From Meandrina meandrites (lineage: Eukaryota; Cnidaria; Anthozoa; Scleractinia; Meandrinidae), in assembly GCA_963693305.1 (NCBI GenBank), contig OY855906.1:31524991-31588990 (forward strand): a DNA stretch of 64,000 nt, in the 5' to 3' direction. This document shows positions 1-45,802 of the stretch, piece by piece (within the stretch, counting starts at the first letter, position 1; each line of letters opens with the position of its first letter). The position numbers and the translations under genes were made by a program. The notes under the pieces are model-generated. The model saw nothing but the letters and a program-made list of their open reading frames with translations. It was not told the DNA's origin and made no database searches.

Positions 1-596
1 AACGTCACTGCGTGGTGTAACTTGCGTGCATGATCAGAGTTCAAAGTCCAAGTCAGTCTTCTCGGCAAAGTTTTTCAAAACTTGCAGCGAAAACAATAAG
101 AGCTTAATTTTAAATCTACATAGAGGAACAATCTGCCAAATACTCTACACCTTTGGAGACATTTAACTGGGCTAAACAAGCTTGAAGTAGACAGCGACTG
201 ATTTGAAAAATAATCGAAAGCTGTAGGTGTTTATCCGATGCTCGAGTAGTTTGAAGCCGCTACGGGAAATACATGAAAGGCAGTTGAACGCCGTTGAACG
301 CTTATCTTATTTAAAACGTACAGACACAAACAAGGGGGATAAAGGCCAGTTTCTTTCGGTGACATTTTATTGTCCCTTGCGCATTTTAAAATCGGTTTAA
401 AAGTGCTTTGTGATTACGGAAAACTATCTCGAAATCATTGATATTCTATGCTAAAAGATGATCAGTCACTGGGTCACGATAACTAGCTTGTGTCTGCTTT
501 GTATGTCATGGAAACTTTAATTTACCCGCACAAAGCTATTCAAAGCTATAACCAAAACGATTTTCTTTTAAAACCAATATTTTCTTAGAAACTTAC

Positions 597-33793
<33,197 letters not shown>

Positions 33794-33928
33794 TGCATCT
33801 TGAGGAGATTCTTGTGTTGATAAGGAAACTCTGTTGCATGTCTGTAGTCCAGTTTTTCGCAATGCTTGAGTGCTCAACAGCGTCAGTTCCCGCAAGTATT
33901 GATGATTCTCTTAGCGTTTCAAACTCCA

Positions 33929-33937
33929 TTATATAGA
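33929..33937 (-). promoter_or_regulatory. TATA-like box upstream of copy A
   Basis: The minus strand reads TATATAATG about 140 nt upstream of the ATG proposed for the first exon. The spacing allows a short 5' UTR. Support is sequence resemblance only, in an AT-rich background. Confidence 0.25.
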
Positions 33938-33949
33938 TAGCTCAATATA

Positions 33950-36015
33950 AAATCTAGGCTTCTGCCATAAAGGTTTCACTCGGTAGAGTTCGCTCGTAAA
34001 GTTCTCTCGTATTAAAGTTCATGCACCTACCCGCTCCGAAGTAGTCATCGACATGTTTCAGTGTGGGTGTACAATCGATTTCGCGTTCTAGAAATCACAC
34101 TAAATATTTCAACCTTTACAATCCTTGAGATTCCACCGAAAAGAGAGTCAAACGAGTAAAAACAACGTAAATCCGTATAGATCTTTACAAGTCATGCATG
34201 TATAACGGCCGGCAGCCGCTACTAGCTACTCGAGCGATCAAAGCTCAAAGTTGCAGAACGACAGATGCGCGGATCGATAAAAGCGATCATATATTTCCAA
34301 GCACGCATAAAAATACAGAGAAGAAAACAACTTGCCTCCAAAGTTATGCAGATGTCCACGCAATCGAATTCAACCAAAAAGTCGTTCCACGTGTCACCGA
34401 CTCCATCACAAAATCAGACTTCGCGGCTCAAATTTACAATCATCGGCGAAGAAATCATTGCAACGACATCAACAATATACTTAGCCGTACAAACGTTGTA
34501 CAACTCAGCAAAGCCACTGGGAGCTGCGCTCAAAAAGCTAAGATTCTCGCTGTGACTGCAGAGTTTACTGTACTGACTGTAATCAACGCATTGCGAAAGA
34601 TCTATTTTAATCGAGAATACAAAAGGGTTTGACAGATGGTTGACAGACGTAACGCAACTTCCTGTAGTTTCGGGTCTTTTGGCATGACAATTTCGTGTTC
34701 CGGCTTGTAACAGTCTAGGGTGCGAATGTAGACGTTTGTATAGCGCAATCGCTTTTATCAAACTGTCCAAGTACAAAATTCAAGTACAAAATTAGCGTTT
34801 AATAAAATTTATTTTTAATTCTGTTCATTTTGTTTGACCTTTGTTGTCGTTTGTAGCATACAGTATTTGACACCCATAATGTTCACTTTGCTGGAGATTA
34901 CAGGCCACTCTGTGAGGGAAGAAAATATAGGAAGAGTAGAAAAAAATAGAAAAGTTGAAAAGCCAACGGAGAAAATATTTCGTACAGCTTTTCAGTTACA
35001 GCTTAGTGTTCCAGTTCATTAACCGTAGCAAGCACCTGTTGTTTTGTTGTGGATCATAACTGTAATTAGCGTTGAAGTGTAACTGTAACCTGCACTAGCC
35101 TTTTGTTTAACTGTTATCTACCTGCACTGTTCTGAAAGTGATTAATCTTGTAAAAGCGAAATTCCCTTTTAGCCAATAGTTCTTCAGGAAATGTATTAGA
35201 TAATGCTTAAGTTAGACTATCTTATGACATTACCTAATGCGTAAGCATCGAAGTTTCGGCTTAAATAGAGTTGTACTGCAAAGTATTATTTGGCTACAGA
35301 TTAAAGTCTACGTTGGACCCAAGTTCTGTCCACTGTTCTAGTCGTCTCCGAAGATTTTGTTTGCTGTAACAGATCCCGAACTTCCCTCAGCCAGCGTGTG
35401 TTCCCCGAGTTAAGTAGTGCTACAGGATTATTCAGAAATTGTCAAGAGAGCCAAACACATGTTATCACAACTCATTTGTTGCGCGACGAACCACAAAGGA
35501 CAACCAGTTGCCGTGTCTTTATTTTAGTTACCAAATAGGTTGATATTATTGTGCTTGCTACTAATGGATCGGTGTAGAAGTTTTTACTAGAGTTATTTTC
35601 TCTAATCTGGACCCCGAACTCCAACGTTGTCAGGTGTGACGTATGATTTGTTTAAAGCGATGCACGCTAGACCGCGTTGCGATTTGATAAATCCTCATTT
35701 ATTAATAATTCATTTTCCGAGTTCTGTAGCTCATTGCCACTTCCAAAAAAACAGTCGTTGTACATAGTGCTTTTGATTTTTTTTCAGAGGCAGCCGTACT
35801 TTTCATTCTGATTGTCAGAAATTAAAATGTATGGCGAGTCTTGGAATACACAATATAGAAAACAGTAAAAGCAACGAAGCAAGATATAATGTGTTTAAAA
35901 TTAGAAAAAAATGTTAAGTGTATTTAGTGCGTTTGTCAAAGTTGGTGAATCATCGGCAAATCAGAACACTTGTTTACAGCCTTATAAACCTGTTAGAAAC
36001 TCTACAAACGGCAAC
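33950..36015. other. Spacer upstream of copy A, no gene recognised
   Basis: Three overlapping frames of 96-144 codons stay open around 34198-34776 on both strands, but none has a recognisable domain. No repeats with definable ends were found. Confidence 0.4.
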
Positions 36016-36019
36016 GATC

Positions 36020-38110
36020 TACAATTAAGGTAAAGAACATATTCCCTATACCTGAAGCCTGTGCCGTGATACAGGAATGACGTCCTCTTGCAGTGGTTCT
36101 TTCCGTTAGCTTTATGCAAACCCTCGTGGCCGTCTTTTATAAGTTCATCCGCACACTTACCGTTTTACATGAACGCACGAAATTCCATTTTTTGTAATCT
36201 ACCGCGAATTTTTAAGAAAACACAAACTTTCGTAGGCTTAACACTTGGTCAGCCAGGCAAAAAGTGCTTCTCTAAGCACGGCAGGTTATTTGGAAACTTT
36301 GTGGTGAAAATCTATTTTAATTATTCTTATTGAATGTTATCCGATTCGCAGAGGGGTAACCGTAAATAGAATTAGATATTATTTCACACTGTGAAAAAAG
36401 GAGTGTTCACAAAAATTCTGACAAGGCAATCAAGTTTTTGGAAGAATAATTTATGTCCTTTTCGTTTAATATGCACACAAAATTATCATGATGTTGAACA
36501 ATCCGCTTGCTTATATAGGCTCCTAGAACTTTAAAACTATTTGTTTTTTCACATATAACAATTTTAATGCAGTCGATTACGATAGAATATGAGGTATACT
36601 TTATTCTACGTAAGCAGCTGCTGATTTTAGTTGTGGAATAATTGATGATAGCGTGGTCAGGACAGGAAAATTTGCTATACAATGCTTTTTTAAGCATTTT
36701 ATCCTTTAAAAAGAATTCCCATAGTGATACGCTCTGTGATGCTCAAAACCCATTTGTTTTGAACTTAACTGAAACTTAGTTAAATAAAAAAAATATATAA
36801 AAAAGTTTGAAGGACTAAATATAAAAAAAACTTCATCACCAACAGAATGTTTTATTGAAAACAACGCAAAATTTGAATCTTTTGGTCACTTTCAAGGGAA
36901 AAATGACGTCTTAGAAATTTAACTGACAATATTGCACTGCAAGCTACTGCAAAATTAGCAATATGCAATTAAAGCTTGGATTTGTTTTAGAAATGTCAAA
37001 TAAAATTTAATCCTTCAAAATACAGACAGTCTTTATAACGAGCGCTACTGAATGTGATTAAAAATAGAACAAAAATAGCATTTTAAACCGACAGTATAAT
37101 CGTTACCTTGTTTTAAAAGAGGTGTCGCCTTGCATTCATTATTAAGAAATACCTGGGGGACATGTAAAGCGCGGCGTTGGTCGGTAAATCGAAACTAATC
37201 CAACAAGGTCAGCGTATACATCAACGTGTTTACTAGCATTCAAATTTTTTCACACTACACTGATATGTAATAACAATTAAGGTAAAGAAGAGATTATCTA
37301 TTCCTGAAATTTGTGCTTGTGACAGTGCAGATGACAGTTCAACAGGAAATGATGTTGAACGACCAGCTTGCTTATATAGGCTCCTAGAATTTTAAAACTA
37401 TTTGTTTTTCACATATAACAATTTTAATGCAGTCGATTACTATAGAATATGAAGTATAGTTTATTCTGCGTAAGCAGCAGCTGATTTTAGCTGTGGAATA
37501 ATTGATGATAATGTGGTCCGGACAGGAAAATTTGCTATAAAATGCTTTTTTAAGCATTTTATCCTTTGAAAAGACTTCCCATAGTGATACGCTCTGTGAT
37601 GCTCAAAACCCATTTGTTTTGAACTTAAATGAAACTTTGTTAAATAAAAAACAGTTTGAAGGAATTAATGTATATAAAAAAAACTTCATCGCCAACAGAA
37701 TGTTTTTTTGAAAATATCGCAAAATTTGAATTTCTTGGTCAATTTCAAGGGAAAAATTGACTGACGTCTTTGAAATTTAACTGACAGTATTGCACTGCAA
37801 GCCACTGCAGAATCAGCAATATGCAATTAAAGCTTGGATTTGTTTAAGAAATGTCACACAAAATTTAATCCTTCAAAGTACAGACAGTCTTTATAAAGAG
37901 CGCTACTGAATGTGATTAAAAACAGAACAAAAAATAGCATTTGAAACCGACAGCATAATCATTACCTTGTTTTAAAAGAGGTGCCGTCTTGCATTTACTA
38001 TTAAGAAATACCTGGGGGACATTAAAGCACGGCGTTGGTCGGTAAATCGAAACTAATCCAACAAGGTCAGTGTATACATCAACGTGTTTACTAGCACTTA
38101 AATTTCTTTC
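36020..38110. repeat. Two tandem copies of a ~0.85 kb unit
   Basis: Segments beginning CAATTAAGGTAAAGAA (36021 and 37273) and continuing through GCTTGCTTATATAGGCTCCT (36505 and 37367) to GGTCGGTAAATCGAAACTAA (37179 and 38037) repeat at high identity. The first copy has ~380 bp extra after its start. The unit has no recognised function. A TATATAGG in each copy could be promoter-like. Confidence 0.8.
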
Positions 38111-38914
38111 AAATCTCTGTATGTGGCGAAAGCCTATTTAATTTTCTGTCATTTGTGATTTGCGGTGGTATGACTGTAAATAGAATCCCCCAACTATTTG
38201 ACCCATCAAGACGTTTACCAAGGTTTGCCACAGGCAATAGATAGATTTTTTTTGTGGACGTTGATTTCTTTTTAGACAAAACAGACATCGAATAGACATC
38301 GAACTGTCATTCTCGAGCTGTGCTATGTCCATTCTAGAGCCCGCAATCCATTTGGTGTTCCCCAGGGACTGAGACCTCTAGCGCAGCCTGACCCGATATT
38401 TTGAGCATGCGCAGAGTAATCGTTCTGCCTGTATTTTCATATAATTAGGCCAGATTTGACAATGAGTTCGTGAATCGCTTCCGGTGCTGGCGCCGACCAG
38501 ATGTCTCTACCCTTGGCACATGCCAAATGGATTACGTAAATGGGGGCGTAAATGTGCTTTGTATTTAAAATGAATTAGTCGAATTTCTTTGTTGTTTTCT
38601 TCACCAGTCTGTACTCATACCTCTTGTCTGTTAAATTTTATTACCGACTCGAATTTGATTAATATTCGAAAGGGCCACAACGAATATAATTCCCGTGGTA
38701 AAACAAGAGATACAACTTTTCTGTAGAAAAAAGGGTTAAACGAGAGGACTAAAAGCTATAAACTTGGCCATGACATGCTACTTTAACTTTGTTAAATAAA
38801 TCGCACATTCCGTTGTAACAATTTCAGACTGCAGAAATGGGCTTCATTTTTGTATGATGTTTCCTCTATCAAAGAGAAAAGGTGTCGCACTGCCAATTTT
38901 AAAACCTCGACTTT

Positions 38915-39398
38915 CTCCTTCACATCAATCAACAAGGGATAATAAATTAAGACAGTTTTCGCTCAGGTTATTACATAGAATATTTACAACCAAAAAAGAA
39001 CTTGTCAAATATCGTTTAGCCAGTGACGAAACCTGTATTTTCTGCCCCAATTCAGACTCTATAGAGCATACTTTTATAGACTGCACTGTGACATCTTTTT
39101 ATTCTGAAGCTTTATTGTGGTTTAACCGTGTAAGTAATACTGATGTCGGTCTTTCCAATAAGCAAATAACCTTCAATGATATACCAGATTTAAAACAATT
39201 AACCGATTAATTAACAAAGACGCAGACTACAACCATTCGTCGTTCTACTAAAACAATATATTTACGCCAGCAAATGCCTTGGAAACAACCCGTCTCAAAA
39301 GGGATTTCAAAGTAAAGTTTTGCTACAGTGGCAAATTCAGAAATGTGCTCTTCCTTAATTAATCTCCTTTAATATATTAATAATATGATTGATGTAAC

Positions 39399-39443
<45 letters not shown>

Positions 39444-39724
39444 TGATTTATGTACTAAGTAACTAAATGTGAGTAGGTAATGAGTTAATTATGTAAGAAG
39501 ATAAACAAAAATGTAGTATAATTTATGTAGTTAATCATGTAAGTTTTGTATTTATTTTTCCCCATATTTTGTAACTAATTGAGTTGTGTTGTTATGTTTG
39601 GAAACTATGTAACTATTGATACTATGTTAACTAGTATTTTTTTTCATTTTGTTTTCTTTTGTAATTCTCTTTTTTGCGTGAGTGTGTATGGGTTGTTTAT
39701 AGAATAAAGAATTAAAAAAAAAAT
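38915..39724 (+). mobile_element. 5'-truncated LINE, 3' end only
   Basis: The C-terminal ORF2 fragment contains RDNKLRQFSLRLLHRIF and a zinc-knuckle C-x2-C...H...C (CIFCPNSDSIEHTFIDC), ending at 39208. A 3' UTR follows with (AAT)n at 39400-39442 and AATAAAG plus A tail. CCTCGACTTT occurs on both sides (38905-38914 and 39725-39734), a candidate 10-bp target duplication. It is the same broad L1/Tx1 type as the LINE at 7.5 kb but a different family. Confidence 0.7.
39400..39442. repeat. (AAT)n microsatellite
   Basis: About 14 AAT/ATA units inside the 3' UTR of the truncated LINE. Confidence 0.9.
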
Positions 39725-39767
39725 CCTCGACTTTGGCCACCATTTTAACAAAGCTCCTCAAAGTGAG

Positions 39768-40975
39768 AGGTGCGGTGGCCTAATGATTAGCGTGCTAGAC
39801 TCCGGGTTGATCCGGGCTCGAGCCCTGGCTGGGTTCATTATGTTGTGTTCTTGGGCATAGCCTGCGTAGCTGGCGGGATTAGCGGGCACGAGTGAATTTT
39901 TCTCGCGCGGGCGAAGCCCGCGTCAGCGAGCGGCGGAGCCGCGAGTGAAATTCCCGCCTGCCGGATTTCTTAGGGGTTTTGCTATCCGCCCACTTTTATC
40001 GCCTTTGATTTCAAATTAAACATAAGCCAATCAGAGAGTGAGGTGTAATACGAATCGCGTGAAAGGGCATTGACACTCGTAAACAAACTCTTGATGGCGC
40101 AAGGATAATAACGCAAAGGACGTTACGCCAAAAATGCCTCTAAAACGGGGCCCTAAACCCAAAGAAAGAGTTGTAAATGACATATGTAGATTGTGCTCTA
40201 CTAATCTGAAGGAGACTACCAGATGTGTTGTATTACTCGGCGGCAGTATAAGTTGAATAGAGCCTTCCTAGCACGGTTTCCTGTTTGCAAAGTTTGACAC
40301 CTCTGGCTGTGTAATTTACCACATGTTTTGCTATTGCAGTTTGTTTTGCATTGGCTCATTGTTATTTGCAAGGTATACTTTAGCTCTGGAAGGACAAGAT
40401 CTGATATATTCCGTGATATTTAATTTGATCGGGCGGTTTGTCTCTTTAGCTCGACGTTTGGGGTTTACCTCTCTTGCATACTGCCAAAACATCATTTCGT
40501 GAAAGCAACTAAATCACAGTCTGTTTTTCCTTTAGAAAATTTTTCTGCTTTCGCTGCCGGGACATTTAGTGAGTATATAGCTTTCTCTTTGCCTTCCTTC
40601 CATTTTGCCATCTGCACGTAAAACACAGACGTTTTCCCATGGGATGGTTAAGAGGTATCGATTAACACTTGATTGACATTTCACAGCTCTTAGCCAATCC
40701 GAAATTCGCGTGCACTGGCGAACGCATAATTCAAAAAAACCCACGCATTCCGGCAGGCGGGATCTCAACTCGACTCCTCATCAAGCCCCTCGCTGCTTGG
40801 CGGCCAAGACCAAAGCATGCGGCCGCTAAAAAACCCGGGTAAAAAGCACTCGTTCGCGAAATCCCGCCAGCTACGCAGGCTACTTGGGCAAGGCTCTTAT
40901 TATATATATAATAACTCTCAAAGTGCCTTTCTCCACCTAGGAGTATAAACACGTAATGGCGAAGTAAGGTCACAT
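39768..40975 (+). mobile_element. tRNA-derived SINE split by a hAT-like element
   Basis: The head GGTGCGGTGGCCTAATGATT with B box GGCTCGAGCCC and GTGTTCTTGGGCA (39768-39857) is the first half. The body resumes after the insertion at 40883 with CTTGGGCAAGGCTC...CTTTCTCCACCTAGGAGTAT. Together they match the family copy at 61390-61647. Confidence 0.8.
39858..40882. mobile_element. hAT-like non-autonomous element, 1025 bp
   Basis: The perfect terminal inverted repeats begin TAGCCTGCGTAGCTGGCGGG (at least 23 bp). They are flanked by the exact 8-bp duplication CTTGGGCA (39850-39857 and 40883-40890). An 8-bp duplication with TAG/CAG ends is the hAT signature. It contains GC-rich palindromes near 39900-39950 and no transposase. 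It lies inside the SINE, so it is younger than the SINE. Confidence 0.88.
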
Positions 40976-41869
40976 GATAAACATCTCAGAGCGTTTGTGC
41001 AGGACCTCCTGCTGGCGATACGCCAATTTGACAAGCACCTCCGAGAATACCCTTCAAGATAAGGTTGCTGCGAGCAATGCCAGGTCTTGGAGACAGAAAA
41101 ATGCCATCAAATAGTCTTTGTTCCCAGCTCACTTACCACACTTCACTCAATCGTTTCTCAAACACGTTTTATTTACGTCGTTTATATTACAACTTAATTC
41201 TTTACACATGATAGGTGGTTAAATGCTTTTCTTTCACATTTAGCAAATTTTGTCGTCAGTGATAAATATTTTATGCTTATACTTATTAAGGTGGCTCCAT
41301 AGGGTAATAACATATGATGTGGCGCGCGCTAGTGCTATATTTTGAAATCTGGGTTTTGCATTCGCTTTCACTCCCAGTTCGCTCAAACTTATAAAATGCA
41401 ATAAGCAACGATGAAATAGTGTTCTACAACCATTTCTGTTAAAATATTGGGTTTTAGTCGTGAATTAAGAGTTCCCGAACAAATGCCACTTTGAGTGAGT
41501 TCTGTGACTTGAAGTGCAATTTTCTTCAATTGCCTTGGGTGAAATCGTCCAAAATGTTCACAGTACATGGATACTATTTGGGAAATAACTTTAAACAGAA
41601 AAGAGTAGGGGGTTGTAAAGGCAGCTTCTTTGTTATTTGCAAATTTGTGTTTTTCCCCTCTGCGTAAAAACTGGTCTTATGGATTTTCGCAAAAAAAAAA
41701 AAAATAAAACGAATGCCACGTAAAGCAAAATAATTATAACCTCTCTGCAAACTTTTACGAAATTCCACCGAAGAAAACGCGAGAAAAATTACAGGAAAGT
41801 TGCCATTTTTGCCCCCATTTGCATTTTATGCAATTCCACGATGAAAATGTACCAACCGAATAATATTTG

Positions 41870-42650
41870 TATAGGTAATCACATGATTTCGAGTGCAATT
41901 TGGGATAAATCAGCACGAGTAAATTTTTCAAAGCCTAACCAAATTGCACGAGCCCGTAGGGCGAGTGCAATTTGTAGTCTTTGAAAAATTTACGAATGCT
42001 GATTTATCCCAAATTGCAATAGAAAAATCATGTGATTACTTGTTAATAATACCCATACAAAAATTTCTCTGCAAGTGGACGACAAACAACTTACAGCGAA
42101 CATGGTGTGGTCAGTCGCTTACCTTTCCGAATCGTTGTTAAAACAGTACGGAGTTGCCAAGCTTTGTAAATCCAAATACTGCTACGGAATTTTAAAGCTC
42201 TCTGTCGTGCATTATCAGGTGCTTTTATCCTCATTCAGTTACATGGGAATGAGCTGAAATGTGCGACTTCAATTCAGGCTTGTAATCTTCATTCTATACG
42301 AGCTGTCGCGAAAGAAAATCCTCGATTGGTAGCCTTCAGTGGTTTCGTAGAGCCTCTTTTGTGCTGCTCAAACGTCCAGTTGCTAGTATATTAGTTTATA
42401 CACTGATAATTTTCGTTAAATCGGTCTAACTTTGCATTAATTGATGTTTTTGTTCTCTCCAAACCCTCCGACAGCGGCCGCCATTTTGTTTGGCGCGCTT
42501 TCGCGGCTTTCCTGTCAATCAACTTAATTTCAACTTTCTGCACTCAATTTCATCTTTTTGCACTCAATTTCAACTTTCTGCACTGTTTGGGATTAATTGA
42601 CGTGCTCTCAGCCAATGAGCTTGCTGAAATTTTTGCATGTGTATTATTAG
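41870..42650 (-). mobile_element. Helentron-like element, dimer unit 1
   Basis: A 781-bp unit: terminal palindrome 41870-42040 (arms starting GTAATCACATGA, loop GAGCCCGTAGGGCGAG), then TTAATAATACCCATACAAAA. That motif is inverted at the right end (TTTTGCATGTGTATTATTAG). It is head-to-tail with the next unit without any spacer. Confidence 0.6.
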
Positions 42651-43420
42651 TATAGGTAATCACATGATTTCGAGTGCAATTTGGGATAAATCAGCACGAG
42701 TAAATTTTTCAAAGGCTAACCAAATTGCACGAGCCCGTAGGGCGAGTGCAATTTGTAGTCTTTGAAAAATTCACGAGTGCTGATTTATCCCAAATTGCAC
42801 GAGGAAAATCATGTGATTACTTGTTAATAATACACATACAAAAATTTATCTGCAAGTGGATGACAAACAAGATGTGTTCGGTCGCTTACCTGTCCGAATC
42901 GTTGTTAAAACAGTACGGAGTTGCCAAGCTTTGTAAATCCAAATACTGCTACGGAATTTTAAAGCTCTCTGTCATGCATGATTATCAGGTGCTTTTATCC
43001 TCATTCAGTTACATGGGAATGAGCTGAAATGTGCGACTTCAATTCAGGCTTGTAATCTTCCTTCTTAACGAGCTGTCGTGAAAGAAAATCATCGATTGGT
43101 AGCCTTCAGTAGTTTCGTAGAGCCTCTTTTGTACTGCACAAACGTCCAGTTGCTAGTATATTAGTTTATACACTGATAATTTTCGTTAAATCGGTCTAAC
43201 TTTGCATTAATTGATGTTTTTGTTCTCTCCAAACCCTCCGACAGCGGCCGCCATTTTGTTTGGCGCGCTTTCGCGGCTTTCCTGTCAATCAACTTAATTT
43301 CAACTTTCTGCCCTCAATTTCATCTTTTTGCACTCAATTTCAACTTTCTGCACTGTTTGGGATTAATTGACGTGCTCTCAGCCAATGAGCTTGCTGAAAT
43401 TTTTGCATGTGTATTATTAG
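42651..43420 (-). mobile_element. Helentron-like element, dimer unit 2
   Basis: A 770-bp unit, nearly identical to the preceding one and in the same orientation, starting TATAGGTAATCACATG directly after TTATTAG. Exact head-to-tail joining fits rolling-circle replication. The 781/770 difference comes from small indels. Confidence 0.6.
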
Positions 43421-43504
43421 GAAGTTTAAACAGCATTGTCCGTGGTTAAACATTTTTGCCTGAGCTTGCGCGCGTGGTTAGAAAACTATGTGGAGCCACC
43501 TTAA

Positions 43505-44355
43505 GGTGGTGTACAAATGCTTTTGATATCGTCATACTGTTATACAATTTTCCAAAACGTTAAGTTATGTTTTCAATACCATCTACAAATAATTTATGTG
43601 ATATATTTAAATCTGGATACTGAGAAACACATCAGTGGCAGTTTTTTAGGTACCTCATTATGTTCATAGGATAGTTGATACGCTTTCTACTTCAGAACCC
43701 AATAAAATAATAATTAATGATATAAAGAACAAAACGCCACTTAAAGTAAAAAAAAAAAACATCGTAATGGGAAATGTTAGTTTCTTATGTTGACATTAGT
43801 TGAACAAGCAAATAACCGAATAATTTACTAAGAGAAAAACTTAATGTTCTTGGCTGGGATTTTTGTTTAACACACTTGCTCTGCCAATAATTTGGTCTTG
43901 TTTTTCCTTCCCCGTGATCCTGAGCGAAAGTGCCAGCTTTATCTTCAACTTAAGACACAACTCTGGCTCTACCAAAAAATAACAAAAGAAAGAACATGTA
44001 TTCTTACGTGAGTTATGAAGTTTTAAATTTCATTCTGGAATTTAATTCCAATTCCAGCGTAAATATGGCTACGTATGTATGAAATAAATTGCTTTCTACT
44101 GCTCATGCAGACTGGAAAAATTGTCTAAATGACTGCTTCACTTTCTTCTTCATTTGACTTGAATTTTTGAGAGCTCGAGGGATTCATGATCGGCAAGAGC
44201 TCGGTAATTGATAACAAATGCTACCATCTGAGGTCTGTTTTATTCTTTCGTGCGATGCTGTAAATTATATTGTTATCTTGACACGATTTCAATACCAATG
44301 ACATTTGCAGTAACTGATTGGTTACAGTAATAATCAATTGTTTACAAACAGGGTT
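43505..44355. other. Spacer, no feature recognised
   Basis: AT-rich sequence without long frames, repeats with clear ends or RNA folds that I could see. Confidence 0.4.
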
Positions 44356-44361
44356 CTGTTT

Positions 44362-45347
44362 ATTTAACAATTATTCCATGAGCCCGCGTTGGATACGAGG
44401 TGGTAGATAGCCAACGAGGCGCGAAGCGCCGAGTTGGCTATAACCACTCGTATCCAACAAGGGCGAATGGAATAATTGTTTTATTAAATTCTTCTTTAGT
44501 ATAAATCCACTGGACATTTCATTTTGATGTAAACGAAGTGATAGTATGAGGAGGCGGGAAACTTTGTGGCGCGGTGTTCACTTTTTGAGTTGAATGAAAC
44601 ACGCGAGGAAAGCGAGTGAGAGAGTTTTCTTCTGAAGATTTTCCTCGGAAAATCTCCTCGTAAATCGCCTTTTCGTCCTGGAAAATTTTCACAACAATTA
44701 AGGTTTACGGGAAAATCCGAAGCAATAGCTTTTCTGGAAATTATACGCCTTGTGCAAGACTAGCGAAGCAAGTGTTTACATGTTGTCCTTGTTTACAGCT
44801 CCACGGCTATCATCAAGACTACTACATTATGCCGAAACGAAATTGCACTCAGATTCGATGAAGTTTATTGAAGTATAAAAGGACAAGATCAAGATTGAAA
44901 GGTAACAAACTTAACTGAAGTCCTGAACCTAATTTTACGTCGAACACTGAATGAAATTGTGTCAGTTTTCTTGTCTTCCCGTAAATTATTTGCTGCTTTT
45001 CTTCTTCGTTTAGTCGCTCTTGTTGTACATTTACAAGTATTTTAATTAAACATTTCGCATCAATCCTTTCAGTTTTACGTAGTTGAGTCAACTATGGCAT
45101 TTTGTGGTATTTGTGTGGTTTTAGCGAAGGCACTGTCGATTATTTCTTGTATAAGCTTATAAACCTCGCCAAATTTGCCATTTTTCTGATGGAACTTTCG
45201 CTTCCCGCAGGAAAATTTTTAAACTGAGTGGCACTTGCCGCACTCGTTTCCCATGTAAGGTCAAACGCAGGTATAATGGCTGATAACCGAGATCTAGTGA
45301 ACCAATCAGAAAGCTAGAATTGCATTATCCGAGGTTGAGAATTTAAT
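44362..45347 (-). mobile_element. Helentron-like element with terminal palindrome
   Basis: A ~125-bp hairpin (44366-44490, arms AACAATTATTCCAT, loop GAGGCGCGAAGCGCCGAG) is followed by TTATTAAATTCTTC. That motif recurs inverted at the right end (GAGAATTTAATAAA). It lies about 80 bp past the stop codon of copy B, so it probably overlaps the 3' UTR or polyadenylation region of that gene. Confidence 0.5.
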
Positions 45348-45428
45348 AAATTTCGTTAGATACCGCGGGTGTGATATGTTTACCACTGGTATTTCGCCTT
45401 GTTTTATATATATTATATTTACAGAGAT

Positions 45429-45802
45429 TTATAAGTGTGTCTCCTCCACAACGAGGTGAAGCTTAAACGGCTCAGTTTGATTCTGTCTGTGACATTTCTT
45501 CCTTATGTACTCAGTGTTTCGACAATTGTCTTCCTGCAACACCGTTGTAACCTCTTCTTCTTGGTCACCTTCTTCCAGGTTGACATCAATAGCCCCACTG
45601 TCTTTTACGGCTTCAATAACTGTGGGCGCATCCATTTGTCCTGTTTCTAGTTGGCTACTAACGACGTCAGTTCCAACCAAATCTTGAAGTTCACCTTCCA
45701 AATCGTTGAGAGGGAGAAGCAAAGCAAGGCAGCAGGAAAAAGAGCAATGCGGATTTTTGCGCCACTCCTTGAGGTAGCTATACAGGATCACAGTGTATTG
45801 AA
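45429..45802 (-). CDS. Copy B terminal exon: last span and acidic cytoplasmic tail
   Basis: It joins in phase 1 to the 1551-bp exon, giving IGLVVVQYTVILYSYLKEW, which completes a membrane helix. The tail is acidic and Glu/Asp/Val rich (NLEEGDQEEEVTTVLQ) and ends VVEETHL-stop. No kinase, TIR or death domain is visible in the tail. A final acidic/hydrophobic pattern could bind partners, but no motif is certain. Confidence 0.82.

Larger units (their letters stand above)
41290..43500. mobile_element. TTAA-flanked element, 2211 bp, host of nested insertions
   Basis: The ends are GGTGGCTCCATAG on the left and the reverse complement of GGTGGCTCCACATAG on the right, each bordered by TTAA. It shares the GGTGGC start with the element at 20831-22066. 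Two Helentron-like copies are nested inside (41870-43420), so the original element was only about 660 bp. Confidence 0.75.

Noticed and set aside
34198..34776. Three overlapping frames of 96-144 codons
   Set aside because: Open on both strands without domain, codon or splice support; treated as chance.
41944..43027. Two similar frames starting MHEPVGRVQF
   Set aside because: They repeat because the two dimer units of the Helentron-like element are near-identical; they run through the palindrome.
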